From NCBI GenBank assembly GCA_049487715.1, contig CP150580.1, positions 1 through 64,000 of the forward strand: 64,000 nt of DNA. The letters run 5' to 3'. Below, in pieces: positions 18,716 to 28,340 of this stretch (position 1 is its first letter; each line of letters begins with the position of its first letter). This DNA comes from Pycnococcus provasolii (Eukaryota; Chlorophyta; Pseudoscourfieldiophyceae; Pseudoscourfieldiales). A model generated the notes under the pieces. That model ran no database searches and was not told the DNA's origin. It was given only the letters and a program-made list of their open reading frames with translations. Both the position numbers and the translations under genes were made by a program.

Positions 18716-19708
18716 ATGACAGACCAGCACGAAGCGGGATCGTCCAAGAGGCTCTGGCTCGAGGAAACGTTGCAGGATGACCTCAAGTGGTGCTTCTCTG
18801 TGAAGTCCATCTTGCACACCGGAAAGTCGAAGTTCCAGGACGTCGAGCTCGTGGAAACGGGGCCGTTCGGAAAAGTCCTGCTCCTAGACGGAAAGCTACA
18901 GTCCGCGGAAAGCGACGAAAAGGTGTACCACGAGTGCCTCGTGCAGCTCGCAATGCTGCACCACCCAAGCCCAAAACAGGTGTACATCTGCGGAGGTGGC
19001 GAAGGTGCGACGCTCAGAGAGGTGCTCAGAAACAAGGTTGTTGAAAAGTGCGTCATGGTGGATATCGACCAGGTGGTCGTCGACTTCTGCAAGGCGCACC
19101 TCACGGACAACACCGACGCCTTCAACGACAAGCGCACAGACCTCATCGTCGACGACGCACGCGCCATCCTCGAGAAGGCTCCGGACGCGAGCTTCGACAT
19201 CATCGTCGGCGACCTTGCCGATCCCGTGTACGGTGGACCGTGCTACCAGCTGTACACGCAGGAGTTCTATGAAAACGTCGTCAAGCGCAAGCTCAAACCT
19301 GACGGCATCTTTGTCACGCAGTCAGGGCCGTGCGGACACCTTTCGCACACCGAGGTGTACACAACGATCCACAACACGCTGCGAACTGTATTCGCGAAGG
19401 TGGTTCCGTACGCCGCTCACGTTCCGAGCTTCGCCGACACCTGGGGATGGCAGCTGTGCTTTACGGAGGGGGCGCTGGCAGCCGCAAAGGCGAACGGCGG
19501 CGACCCGCTTTTGACGCAGGACAAGCTCGACGCGCTCATTGCCGAGCGCTTTGGACCTGACGGACTTAGCTTCCTCGACGGGCGCACGATCCACGGCGTC
19601 GCGAGCTTAAACAAGGGTGTGCGCAAGTCGCTGGAGAATGAAACTGCCATTTATACGGTGGACAACCCGGTGTTCATCCACGGAAGCGGAATTAAAACGC
19701 TCGTGTAG
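18716..19708 (+). CDS. ACL5: Thermospermine synthase (ACL5 type)
   Basis: The enzyme transfers an aminopropyl group from decarboxylated S-adenosylmethionine to spermidine, making thermospermine. In plants it limits xylem differentiation through translation of uORF-bearing mRNAs; its role in algae is less clear. The 330-residue protein shows the aminopropyltransferase fold: the N-terminal beta domain with WLEETLQDDLKWCFSVKSIL, then ICGGGEGATLREVLR (nucleotide loop), MVDIDQVVVDFCKAHL, IVGDLADPVYGGPCYQLYTQ and HVPSFADTWGWQLCF. The pair GDLADP...GPCYQLYT and PSFADTWGW are ACL5 features; spermidine synthases instead carry a 'DSSDP.GPA..LF' motif. The start chosen is 18716, since the upstream codons are simple sequence. 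Confidence 0.92.
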   Translation: MTDQHEAGSSKRLWLEETLQDDLKWCFSVKSILHTGKSKFQDVELVETGPFGKVLLLDGKLQSAESDEKVYHECLVQLAMLHHPSPKQVYICGGGEGATLREVLRNKVVEKCVMVDIDQVVVDFCKAHLTDNTDAFNDKRTDLIVDDARAILEKAPDASFDIIVGDLADPVYGGPCYQLYTQEFYENVVKRKLKPDGIFVTQSGPCGHLSHTEVYTTIHNTLRTVFAKVVPYAAHVPSFADTWGWQLCFTEGALAAAKANGGDPLLTQDKLDALIAERFGPDGLSFLDGRTIHGVASLNKGVRKSLENETAIYTVDNPVFIHGSGIKTLV

Positions 19709-19812
19709 GAAGCCATTCATAGTATTTACCATCAAAACCCATTGAATGGCCCGCCATTATTCGCATTAGCACATCAAATTTAAAAATTTATAGCGTCACG
19801 TTACAAACGTCA

Positions 19813-21759
19813 TTAGGCAGCCGCATTGGCACTCTCCTTGGCGCTAAGCACCATCTCTTCTAGCCGCGCAAACACCGGCTTCGGCTTGGGGAAAGATGCA
19901 CCCTCCTGTAATCCACCCCACGCCGTGAGCTCGTCCAAGGGCACAACGCCGCCTCGCAGCACGGAGGCATCAAGTCCGAGCTGCGCGTACACGCGCGACG
20001 CGAGTCCAGGCACGGCAGGTGCGAGAAGCACCATCGCAATGCGAAGAGCCTCCATAGCCACAACGATGCCACTGTGAGCACGCAACGTCGCTTCCTCCGC
20101 ATCCTCGTCAGCCTTGTAAAGTGCCCAAGGCTCAAGCTCCTGGATGAAGCGATTGCCCAGCTGCGTGATGGCCAACGCAGCGTCAAGGGCACGGCTGAAG
20201 TCCATCTCCTCGTATGCCGCCGCGGAGACGCGCACCGACTGCTCTGCGGTGGTAACAAGTGCGTGAGGCTCGCCCCCATTCGCCTTGGCTAGATTGTCAG
20301 CCGCCTCGGATGCCGAGAGCGGAAAGCTCAACCCGCCGTTCTTGCGCAGCAGATTGAGACATCGGTTCACAAGATTTCCCACGTCATTTGCGAGACTGTC
20401 GTTGACGACGTTGATGAAGCGCTCCTCGTTGAAGTCGCCGTCGTTGCCAAAGCTGATGGACTTGAGGAAGTAGAAGCGCACAGCATCTGCTCCGTAGGCA
20501 TCGAGCAGCTCGATCGGATCAAGCGTGTTTCCCATCGACTTTCCCATTTTTAGGCCGTCTTTTGTCAAAAAGCCGTGGCTGAAGACGCGTGACGGCGTGG
20601 GCAAGCCCGCGCTCGTGAGCATCGCTGGCCAGTACACGCTGTGGAAGCGAAGGATGTCTTTGCCAATCACGTGAACGTTCACGGGCCATGGCGCAAGCTC
20701 GCGTCCGCCAGCCTCGCCGCCGCTGCCTTCCACGCCTCTTGTCGACATCGCTTCAAGGATTTCGCGCGCCTCCTCCAGGGTCACGTCTCGCGTCGCGTCG
20801 CCGTTGCCATCGCCATCAGCGCCGGCGTGTGGGAGATACAGCGCGGAAAGGTATCCCAACAGCGCGTCGAACCAAACGTACACAGTCTGCGACTCGTCGC
20901 GAGGCACGGGAATGCCCCATGGCGACGCCGCGCGGCTTATGGAGAAGTCGCGAACACCCTCCGCCACCGTCGTGGCAATCTCGTTTCGCCGGAAAGCCGG
21001 CGACACAAGGCTAGGCTCCGCAGATAGCAACGCCTCCACCTGGCTTTGGTACGACGAGCACTTGAAGAAGTAGTTCTCCTCCTTGCGAATAGGACACGGC
21101 CTTCGGTGTATGGCGCAGCAGTCAGCACCCTCCTCCGGCTCACCAGCCGCGTTGACGAGCTCCTTCTCGTCCTTGTACTCCTCGCAGTCGACGCAGTAGT
21201 GCCCTTCGTATGCGTCTTGGTAGACGTCGCCACGATCCCAGACGCGCTCGAGGAACGCCGTCACGAACGCGCGGTGCGTCGCGCTCGTCGTGCGCACGAA
21301 CCTGTCGTTCGATATGTCGAGGCGGCGCCAGAGCGCCGCATACTCTCCCGCGATGGCGTCGACATGTTCCTGCGGCGTCCTCCCCGCCTTGGCTGCCGCC
21401 TGCGCGATCTTCTCTCCGTGTTCGTCGCACCCCGTGACAAACTCGACGTGTGCGCCCGCGAGTCGCTTGTACCTCGCCATGGCGTCCGCCGCAAGCGTCG
21501 TGTACGAGCTTCCCATGTGCGGCGCGGCGTTCACGTAGTACAGCGGCGTTGTGATGACAAAGTTGCCCGTGGAGTCGGACGAGGTACTCGTCGACGCAGA
21601 CAGGGACGCGGAGGACGACGCGAACGATCGAAGCGAAGAGCGAGGAGGGTTGCGCACGAGAAAAGGGCGGGGGGAAGAGGGCGAACACGCACGTCGCATG
21701 TGGAAGTGCGCGGACGTGACGGAGCAGACGGCAGAGCCTCGGCCGAGCGACGACGCCAT
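19813..21759 (-). CDS. MetRS: Methionyl-tRNA synthetase, organellar type
   Basis: The enzyme charges tRNA-Met in plastid and/or mitochondrion. The 648-residue protein begins with a Ser/Arg-rich presequence of about 45 residues. The class I core follows: FVITTPLYYVNAAPHMGSSY holds the HIGH-type motif as HMGS, CDEHGEKIAQ and HYCVDCEEY are MetRS signatures with the zinc-knuckle region, and TVYVWFDALLGYLSAL lies in the catalytic domain. The KMSKS-type loop is LKMGKSMGN, the variant usual in organellar MetRS. The C-terminal helical anticodon domain (NDVGNLVNRCLNLLRKNGG) ends without an EMAP/GST extension, again as in bacterial and organellar enzymes. A telo-box-like motif sits about 135 bp upstream. 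Confidence 0.93.
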   Translation of the reverse strand: MASSLGRGSAVCSVTSAHFHMRRACSPSSPRPFLVRNPPRSSLRSFASSSASLSASTSTSSDSTGNFVITTPLYYVNAAPHMGSSYTTLAADAMARYKRLAGAHVEFVTGCDEHGEKIAQAAAKAGRTPQEHVDAIAGEYAALWRRLDISNDRFVRTTSATHRAFVTAFLERVWDRGDVYQDAYEGHYCVDCEEYKDEKELVNAAGEPEEGADCCAIHRRPCPIRKEENYFFKCSSYQSQVEALLSAEPSLVSPAFRRNEIATTVAEGVRDFSISRAASPWGIPVPRDESQTVYVWFDALLGYLSALYLPHAGADGDGNGDATRDVTLEEAREILEAMSTRGVEGSGGEAGGRELAPWPVNVHVIGKDILRFHSVYWPAMLTSAGLPTPSRVFSHGFLTKDGLKMGKSMGNTLDPIELLDAYGADAVRFYFLKSISFGNDGDFNEERFINVVNDSLANDVGNLVNRCLNLLRKNGGLSFPLSASEAADNLAKANGGEPHALVTTAEQSVRVSAAAYEEMDFSRALDAALAITQLGNRFIQELEPWALYKADEDAEEATLRAHSGIVVAMEALRIAMVLLAPAVPGLASRVYAQLGLDASVLRGGVVPLDELTAWGGLQEGASFPKPKPVFARLEEMVLSAKESANAAA

Positions 21760-21987
21760 GGCACTGTGGCAGGGAAAGAGGAGAGGGAGGGAAATGATAC
21801 CCCCCTTAATGCCTCACCTTTATCCGGAACGAGTTTTTGTGGCGTGCAGGCGATCAGCGGACAGCTCGGGGTTAGTTGGATCCTCTGAGACTGATTAGGG
21901 GTTGGCGGGCGCTCTCGTCCCTTCCCCCTACCAAGACTGGTAAAGTAAGAATACAAATCCAACGTTACTGAACGAGCCAACAGTCAA

Positions 21988-23862
21988 TCACAGGTTGCGG
22001 CTCGAAGGGAGGTCGTTCAGAGATACCACGTGCGACGCGTCTTGCGCGCTCAACTCCCCCTTCAAGAAGCGCTGAGCGAGCTCCATGCGCGCTCGCATCG
22101 ACGCATCCATCTTGCCAGGAGGAAGGCCGAGATGTGCGAATCCCGCGCCTTCCGCGGACACAACCGGATGCGCGCTCTCCTCGTCATCTTGCATCACCAC
22201 GTGAGTCAACGGCAGGAATTTCAGCCGCAAAGCCACCTGATAGTAAAGAACCGACAGACGGTTCAACGAGAGTGCGGCGATGCCACCGCCACCTCTTGCC
22301 GCTTCCGTATCCAGCCTGTCGTCGTCGCCGTCCACCGCCGATGAGAACATCGTTGCCCTTTCGTCGTAGTTCACGCACGGCCGGCCATCGAAGCGTTCCG
22401 CCGTTCCCGACGCCGTCCAGTAGCTCATGCAGTTGCCATACACGCCGAGATCGTATGGATTGCGGTACAGCTCGTGCGCCCACGTTGCCGGACTGGCTGC
22501 CCGGTGTGCGACGCGCGCCCAGAATGATCGGTACCGTCGAATGTTCAGAGACTCGTTCGTCGTGAGGTTCACCGCCGCCTGAAACGAGTGACGCGTCAGC
22601 AGAAAGACGGCGAAGACGATGCCAGGAATCTGCGCCCAGTGAAGCGCCCTGCCGACGGGGCATAGCGCGCACCCTCGCGTGTAGTTGGCAAGGCCTGGGG
22701 CGATGCGAGACACGGCATTCGCGAGCGCAGCCCATCCGCCGTATGTCACGGTGGATGCGTGCACGTCACCTTCGCGGGACAGGTAGAGCGCCATGAGGTG
22801 CAGATAAATAGCCTGTCCGGTGAACATGACCGCGACGTACGCGAGGAAGGAGCGCTGGTTGCCCTCTCCGACGGCGTTGTTCACGATGGGGCAGTAGTGG
22901 TCGAATCGCCGAACGCACTTCCCGCTGATGCTGTCGTGCTTCGCACGCGGTGGCCTGGCGACGCCGCACGTGGGGCACCACACGTATCCCTTTTCAATGC
23001 TACCGGGAGGCGGGTTGGGAAATGGCGGCGACCCTTCGCCGACTCGCTCGACAAACCCCGGGTCAGCGGTCGTGCAGCGGTACAGCAGCGGATTGGAGGC
23101 GGCGAAGAGTGCGCCGAGCAGAAGTACGAGCGGCCAGTGGTCGTCGACGCGTCGAGCAACGCCGGCAAGCACAAAGAAGTGCAGTGCGGAGTAGTTCGTG
23201 AGCGACACGATCAGCGTTACCATGAACCTCGTCGGCGCGATATCCACCTGGCTTATGAGCAGTCCCGCCCTCGCCTGTTTCGCAGCTCTCGACAGGCCAA
23301 CGCAGTGCACGGACACGAACAGCCCGAAAGCGAGTGAGACGAGCCACGGCAGGAGCGGGAAGAACGCCGCGAGAGGTCCGAACGCCGCGAGAACGAAACA
23401 CGCGGGTATTGCGACGTCCGCGTACCCTCTGAGCGTGCTTGCGTACAGCGTCACGCACCCGTCGTTTTCGTCTCTCGCCAGAATGGAGTTGGAGATGTCG
23501 TCAGCAAACGCCGCGTGAGAGTTGTGGTGGTGGTCGTGGTGCTCGTCGTGCTCGTGGTGGTGGTGGTGGTGGTAATGGCTTTGGCTGTTGTGCGCGTGGT
23601 GTGCCATGTGTTGGTGCGCCCTTCTTAGGTTATCCGCGAGCCCCGCCACCGCGTGGTTCCCTGCTCCCATCATCCCCTGCTGCTGCCCCTGCCCAGCCGC
23701 GTCGTCCGACTGTTGGTGCCCATCCGCGTTGTGCTGACTGACCTGCTCCATGATATGTTTTCTGACGACGGCGGGCGCCATGGCGAGCGCGCGCGATGCC
23801 AAGACATCTTCGCGCGACGGCTGGGAGGACGCGGATGAGGAGGAGCCCAGAGGCGACGCCAT
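21988..23862 (-). CDS. Palmitoyltransferase, DHHC family (DHYC variant)
   Basis: Members of this family S-acylate cysteines of membrane-associated proteins. The 624-residue protein starts at 23862; an in-frame ATG 27 bp earlier is possible. Residues about 85-120 contain a striking histidine tract that might bind metal. Two close hydrophobic pairs (about 150-190 and 215-260) precede the cysteine-rich domain: WCPTCGVARPPRAKHDSISG then KCVRRFDHYCPIVNNAVG. The active-site tetrad is Asp321-His322-Tyr323-Cys324, DHYC instead of DHHC, a form known to be active in yeast Akr1-type enzymes. Two more membrane segments follow, with the TTNESLNIRRY segment (family 'TTxE'). The C-terminal 130 residues are soluble. 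The cellular location cannot be read; Golgi or vacuole are common. Confidence 0.92.
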   Translation of the reverse strand: MASPLGSSSSASSQPSREDVLASRALAMAPAVVRKHIMEQVSQHNADGHQQSDDAAGQGQQQGMMGAGNHAVAGLADNLRRAHQHMAHHAHNSQSHYHHHHHHEHDEHHDHHHNSHAAFADDISNSILARDENDGCVTLYASTLRGYADVAIPACFVLAAFGPLAAFFPLLPWLVSLAFGLFVSVHCVGLSRAAKQARAGLLISQVDIAPTRFMVTLIVSLTNYSALHFFVLAGVARRVDDHWPLVLLLGALFAASNPLLYRCTTADPGFVERVGEGSPPFPNPPPGSIEKGYVWCPTCGVARPPRAKHDSISGKCVRRFDHYCPIVNNAVGEGNQRSFLAYVAVMFTGQAIYLHLMALYLSREGDVHASTVTYGGWAALANAVSRIAPGLANYTRGCALCPVGRALHWAQIPGIVFAVFLLTRHSFQAAVNLTTNESLNIRRYRSFWARVAHRAASPATWAHELYRNPYDLGVYGNCMSYWTASGTAERFDGRPCVNYDERATMFSSAVDGDDDRLDTEAARGGGGIAALSLNRLSVLYYQVALRLKFLPLTHVVMQDDEESAHPVVSAEGAGFAHLGLPPGKMDASMRARMELAQRFLKGELSAQDASHVVSLNDLPSSRNL

Positions 23863-24281
23863 AATAGGGGAGACTGAAATGAGACACACACACTTCGGAC
23901 AAGGGGAGATGATGAGATCCGAGAAACATCAAGACGCGCGCCCGAGAAGGAGACCCGAAAGAAACACGTACTGTAGCCCTAACCCTAACCGTAACCCTAA
24001 CATTGGTTGGTACTAAGGTAATTATGACGAAATTCGCAAGTGGAAGAATCCGTTACCAATGTGCATTATTCCTCCGACCAAACCCTCCGACCTAACCTTA
24101 TTCGGTTATTCGCCTCTCACAGCGGTTGGTTCCCACTTCCCCGCCAGATTTGATTGATTTTCTCCACCCATTACAGTCTAGGTAGTCTATTCTCTGCTTC
24201 CAGCCAACCACTCCAACCGCCCAATCTCCATTTTTACTCGCAGGTCCCATCACAAGAAGAATCACTTCACTCTACTTTACC
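23863..24281. promoter_or_regulatory. Divergent promoter region, DHYC transferase and DDM1, with telomere-like core
   Basis: The 419-bp gap holds the promoters of two genes transcribed apart. At 23977-24001 are four near-perfect CCCTAA units (CCCTAACCCTAACCGTAACC and onwards). These resemble plant telo-boxes more than a telomere. No gene is seen here. Confidence 0.55.
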
Positions 24282-26528
24282 ATGGGTAGCTCTCCTGGTG
24301 CCGCTGCCGCTGCTGCTGCACCTTCATCAGAGGCTCGTCAAGGGGACCCTGTGGTTGTTGACGCTCCTGATGCCGAGGTCATTGTCGGACTCGATCAGAC
24401 GTTATTGGAAGAAGAACTCCTCTTGGAGGCGGAGAGACTCAAGAAGCAGTCGGAGGAGAAGCAAAATCAACAGCAGGAACAGCAACTGCACACCGCAGCA
24501 ATGTCGGGCGCGGAGGCGGCGAACGGGGTCACGCCCGCGCTCAGCGCTGACAGATTCCACCAACTCAACGTGCTCCTCGACCAAACGTCGCTGTACAGCA
24601 TGTTCCTATCCGAACAAATGGACCAAATGGACAACCAGCAGACCGCGAACGGCGACGACGCGGGAGCGGAACCGCCGTCGAAGAGAAAAAAAAAGGCGAA
24701 CAGCGCGGACGCGGAAAAACCTGGCACGTCCAACGGGAAAACCGCTGAACTCCTGCCGCTCATGACGGGCGGAGAGATGCGAGACTACCAGCTCAAGGGC
24801 GTCAAGTGGATGATCAGCCTGTACCAGAACGGACTCAACGGGATACTCGCTGACCAGATGGGTCTCGGAAAGACGGTTCAGACCATCGGATTTATCAGCC
24901 ACCTGCGTTCGAAAAACGTGCTCGGGCCGTATCTCATCGTCGCGCCGCTGTCCACGCTGCCCAACTGGATCTCCGAGTTTGCGAGATGGGCGCCGAGCAT
25001 ACCAGCCATCCTCTACCACGGCTCCAAACAGGAAAGGGCCGCCATACGAAACTCCAAGCTACGCATACCACGCTCACAGGCTGTTGACGAGTCGTTCCCA
25101 GTCATATGCACGTCGTACGAGATTGTGATCGCCGACCGAAAGTTCCTGCAAAAGTACCACTTCAAGTACATCGTCGTTGACGAGGGCCATCGGCTCAAGA
25201 ACTTCGACTGCAAGCTGGTGCGCGAACTTCGAACCATCCCCACGAACAACAAGCTGCTTCTCACCGGAACGCCGCTGCAGAACAATCTGCCAGAACTCTG
25301 GTCGCTCCTCAACTTCCTCCTCCCCGACGTGTTCACCAGCCTCGGCGACTTTCAGAGCTGGTTTGACTTCACGGCTGACGACGTGGGTGGCGAAGGCGCA
25401 GGTCGCGAGGGAGAGAGCGCCTCCCCGGAGGAGCAGCGTGCGAAGGTGGTGTCGAAGCTGCACAACATCCTGCGCCCGTTCCTGCTGAGACGCCTGAAGG
25501 CGGACGTCGAAACGAGCCTGCCGCGGAAGAAGGAGATGATCCTCTACGCGAAGATGACAAAGACGCAGCGTGACATCAACAAAAAGCTTGTTGAGAAGAC
25601 GATCGAGGAGGCGATGCGCAAGCTGGCCGCCGCGGGAACGAGCATGGGTGGTGGCGCGTTGACGAGCCTGAACAACACGCTGATGCAGTGCCGCAAGAAC
25701 TGCAACCACCCGGACCTCATCACCGGGCCGTACGACGGCTCTCTGGTGTTCCCGCCCATTGACGAGCTCGTCAAGCAGTGCGGGAAGATGCAGCTGCTCG
25801 ACCGTCTCCTGAAGAAGCTCAAGGCGCGTGGTCACAAGGTGCTCATCTTCAGCCAGATGACGAAGATGCTTGACCTGCTCGAGTACTACCTCGAAGGCAA
25901 GGGCATCACGCCGTGCCGCATCGACGGCAATGTGTCGTATCAGGATCGCCAGCGCTTCATGAAGGAGTTTAACTCGAACCCGGAGGTGTTCTGCTTCCTG
26001 CTGAGCACTCGCGCGGGTGGGCTAGGAATCAATCTGACGGCGGCTGACACGGTCATCATCTACGACAGTGACTGGAACCCGCACCAGGACATGCAGGCGA
26101 TGGATAGGTGCCACCGCATTGGGCAGACGCGGCCCGTGCACGTGTATCGCCTGTGCACATCACACAGCGTCGAGGGCAGGATGCTTGAGCGAGCGAACAG
26201 CAAGCTAAAGCTGATGAGAATCGTCATGAAAAAGGGAGAATTTGAAGATAAGCAGCTGAAGAAGGTGGCAGACCAGAAGGAAGGTGGTGGTGCGTCTGGA
26301 ATGAAGGCGGAAGAGCTTCTTGAGATGCTGAAGGATGACATCAAGCAGGAGAACATCAGCCAGAGCGCGGACATTACCGACGGCATGCTCGAACGCCTGC
26401 TCGACCGCTCGGATCTCGTCGACGGCGGCAAAATGGTGGCCAAGGGGAAGGATCTGCCGACGGTTGGCGTTGGTTATGAGGTTGTGGAGGAGAAGGATGG
26501 TGCAAGCCTTCTTGCTAATGTGGAGTAG
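24282..26528 (+). CDS. DDM1: SNF2 chromatin remodeller DDM1/LSH (HELLS)
   Basis: DDM1 slides nucleosomes so that DNA methyltransferases can reach heterochromatin, and it keeps transposons silent. The 748-residue protein starts at an ATG in good context (ACCATGG). After an Ala/Gln/Glu-rich N-terminus, SNF2 motifs appear: ILADQMGLGKTVQTIGF (Walker A), LIVAPLSTLPNWISEFARW, VVDEGHRLKN (DEGH box), LLTGTPLQNNLPELWSLLNF, HNILRPFLLRRLKADVE and LPRKKEMILYA. Then come CRKNCNHPDLITGPYDGS, IFSQMTKMLDLLEYYLE, LLSTRAGGLGINLTAADTVI, SDWNPHQDMQAMDRCHRIGQ and VYRLCTSHSVEGRMLERANS. DEGH instead of DEAH and the order of blocks are typical of the DDM1/LSH class, and no chromodomain, SANT or bromodomain is present. 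The C-terminal KAEELLEMLKDDIK resembles the DDM1 tail. Confidence 0.93.
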   Translation: MGSSPGAAAAAAAPSSEARQGDPVVVDAPDAEVIVGLDQTLLEEELLLEAERLKKQSEEKQNQQQEQQLHTAAMSGAEAANGVTPALSADRFHQLNVLLDQTSLYSMFLSEQMDQMDNQQTANGDDAGAEPPSKRKKKANSADAEKPGTSNGKTAELLPLMTGGEMRDYQLKGVKWMISLYQNGLNGILADQMGLGKTVQTIGFISHLRSKNVLGPYLIVAPLSTLPNWISEFARWAPSIPAILYHGSKQERAAIRNSKLRIPRSQAVDESFPVICTSYEIVIADRKFLQKYHFKYIVVDEGHRLKNFDCKLVRELRTIPTNNKLLLTGTPLQNNLPELWSLLNFLLPDVFTSLGDFQSWFDFTADDVGGEGAGREGESASPEEQRAKVVSKLHNILRPFLLRRLKADVETSLPRKKEMILYAKMTKTQRDINKKLVEKTIEEAMRKLAAAGTSMGGGALTSLNNTLMQCRKNCNHPDLITGPYDGSLVFPPIDELVKQCGKMQLLDRLLKKLKARGHKVLIFSQMTKMLDLLEYYLEGKGITPCRIDGNVSYQDRQRFMKEFNSNPEVFCFLLSTRAGGLGINLTAADTVIIYDSDWNPHQDMQAMDRCHRIGQTRPVHVYRLCTSHSVEGRMLERANSKLKLMRIVMKKGEFEDKQLKKVADQKEGGGASGMKAEELLEMLKDDIKQENISQSADITDGMLERLLDRSDLVDGGKMVAKGKDLPTVGVGYEVVEEKDGASLLANVE

Positions 26529-26549
26529 ATGAAGATCCATCTACTCGAC

Positions 26550-26640
26550 ATTGGCCGTCGTCGTCGTTGTTGTCGTCGTTGTTGCGTACGAGTGAGTGAG
26601 TGTGTGTGCGAGTGCGTGTGTGTGTGTGCGTTTGTGTGTG
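26550..26640. repeat. Microsatellite, (GTC/GTT)n then (GTGA)n and (GT)n
   Basis: A short run of GTCGTT triplets is followed by GTGAGTGAGTGT and a TG-rich stretch. It lies in the about 200-bp space between the convergent 3' ends of the DDM1 and UNC50 genes. Confidence 0.8.
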
Positions 26641-26730
26641 GTGGAGTTGATTGGAGCAGTAGAGTAAAAGCACTCGTTATTTTTACTCGTGGGTTGAACG
26701 ACGTCGCCTCCCTTTTCGCTTTTTCTTTTT

Positions 26731-27633
26731 CTAGCTTGAGCCGAAGTAGACGCGCAGCACAAATACACTAGGGTTGAACCCAGACAGTAGCGACAGCGGT
26801 GCGAGCAGCGCGAGCACGCCAATCGGGTACAGGAAGAGCTCGGTATGCTCCAAAAATGGTAGCGCATTGTAGCCTAGGAAGGTGACGTAGTGGTAGTAGG
26901 CGAGCGCGACGGCGTACAGCGCGTTGGAGACGAGGCAGCCTATGAACCCGCCAGAGAGCAGGAGCGGCAGCAGGAAGTACTGCAGGACGTGAAGCAGCAG
27001 GAAGAGCGGGAAGTACGCGTTGCAGTGCACGTCGAACGCGTACAGCCACTCGACGTGCTGCTCGACGGCGTGCGCGTGCCCACCGGGTACACTTGCTCTG
27101 AGGTACTTGTTGCTGAGGAGCCAACCTGCCGTTCCAATGGCGACTCCTAGTAGGAGAAAGTCAACCACGACGGCACTTAGTACTGTGAGCAGCGAGTGCC
27201 AGACGGAGTACCCGAAGGCTATGCAGTATGCCGTTGCGCTGAAGCTGACAAGCGCCGAGCATATGACGACGAACGCGGGGTCGTCTCGTGCCCACTGGTT
27301 GTGCGTTTGTTTGTGGTACGTCGTATGCCTGTACGCGAGTTTCGGGTTGGTGCACAGTTGCAGCATGAGCCACGCGGTGTACTCGAGGTCCATTTGCCTC
27401 CACTTGACGATTCTGCGTAGGTAGAGCGGGAGCATGTGTAAGGCGGCTTGCGTTCCTGATGCGGATCCTCCTCCTCCTGACGCCGCATTTCGCCCCCTCG
27501 AGCCTGAAGTGTGTGTCGTCGAGTAGCCCCCTGAGCCTGAGCCTGAGCCTGAGGAAGCTGAGTATGCTGCTGATCCCGCTGCAGCGACAGATGGTCGTAT
27601 ACTGGCCGCCGCCATGGTCGTGGACGAGCGCAT
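26731..27633 (-). CDS. UNC50: UNC-50 family Golgi membrane protein
   Basis: UNC50 (yeast Gmh1) is an inner-nuclear/Golgi membrane protein linked to Arf-GEF recruitment and, in animals, to assembly of certain receptors. The 300-residue protein starts at 27633, with a second ATG 18 bp on. About 70 Ser/Gly-rich residues come first. The family signature follows: YLRRIVKWRQMDLEYTAWLM then LQLCTNPKLAYRHTTYHKQT and THNQWARDDPAFV. At least five hydrophobic segments come next, with VEWLYAFDVHCNAYFPLFL and QYFLLPLL between them and YNALPFLEHTELFLYPI near the end. All of these blocks are well kept. It is convergent with DDM1 and divergent from the transporter gene at 28341. Confidence 0.93.
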   Translation of the reverse strand: MRSSTTMAAASIRPSVAAAGSAAYSASSGSGSGSGGYSTTHTSGSRGRNAASGGGGSASGTQAALHMLPLYLRRIVKWRQMDLEYTAWLMLQLCTNPKLAYRHTTYHKQTHNQWARDDPAFVVICSALVSFSATAYCIAFGYSVWHSLLTVLSAVVVDFLLLGVAIGTAGWLLSNKYLRASVPGGHAHAVEQHVEWLYAFDVHCNAYFPLFLLLHVLQYFLLPLLLSGGFIGCLVSNALYAVALAYYHYVTFLGYNALPFLEHTELFLYPIGVLALLAPLSLLSGFNPSVFVLRVYFGSS

Positions 27634-28340
27634 ACCACCAACACTAACACTGACACTGTAAGAGAGAAAGCAAAGGAGAGCAGGAGAGCAGGATGAATCT
27701 GAACCGAGGCTCCTGAGGAAATGACAAAGGATACTCCTGCGAGTTAATAAATGCCGAAAGGGAGGGCCCAAGGGAGGGGGAAGGGGGAAGGGGAGAGGAG
27801 GAGAAGAGGAGGGAGAGGACAGACCACGGATAACTACCGACCTGTAGTGGTGCAAGTACGGATCCCCGTGTGTACTATTATTCCAGTAGGACCTGTACTA
27901 CGAGAGGAACTTGAGGGGGAGAGTTTTAAGTCCTTCTTTTCTCGTCGTCATCTTTATTCTGTTGCTGTTGTTGTTGGTGTTCGCGGCCGCCTTTGTTCTC
28001 TCCTCCCTCTCTTTCTCTCCCCAGCTCAATCAGTCCCCGTTTTCTTCGCATCCGATCAGGGAGGTCACCATCCGGGATGAGCCCTTGGATTCATTATTCC
28101 CCCTTGCGAATGAATCATTGCTTCATCATTCATCCATTCCAACCTTGAGTCAACCTTGATTGGTGAGTGGTGGGTGCTGCCAAGGTACTTTATTGTCTTG
28201 TTTTAGTTCATATACTACAATTGTTGTCAGGTAGGGTAGTATATGGCGCGCCGCATCAGCCGCTTCTTGCTTGGGAATCATCATAAAACAACAACAACAG
28301 TCATAAGCTTGCAAACTCAACGCCGAACGAAGATACATCC
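27634..28340. promoter_or_regulatory. Divergent promoter region, UNC50 and GONST-like transporter
   Basis: The 707-bp gap includes a purine-rich strand (GGGGAAGGGGGAAGG and similar, about 27770-27810), T-rich stretches near 27930-28030 and imperfect repeats of CATTC/ATTCATC at 28090-28140. I find no gene. Both promoters should lie here. Confidence 0.45.
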
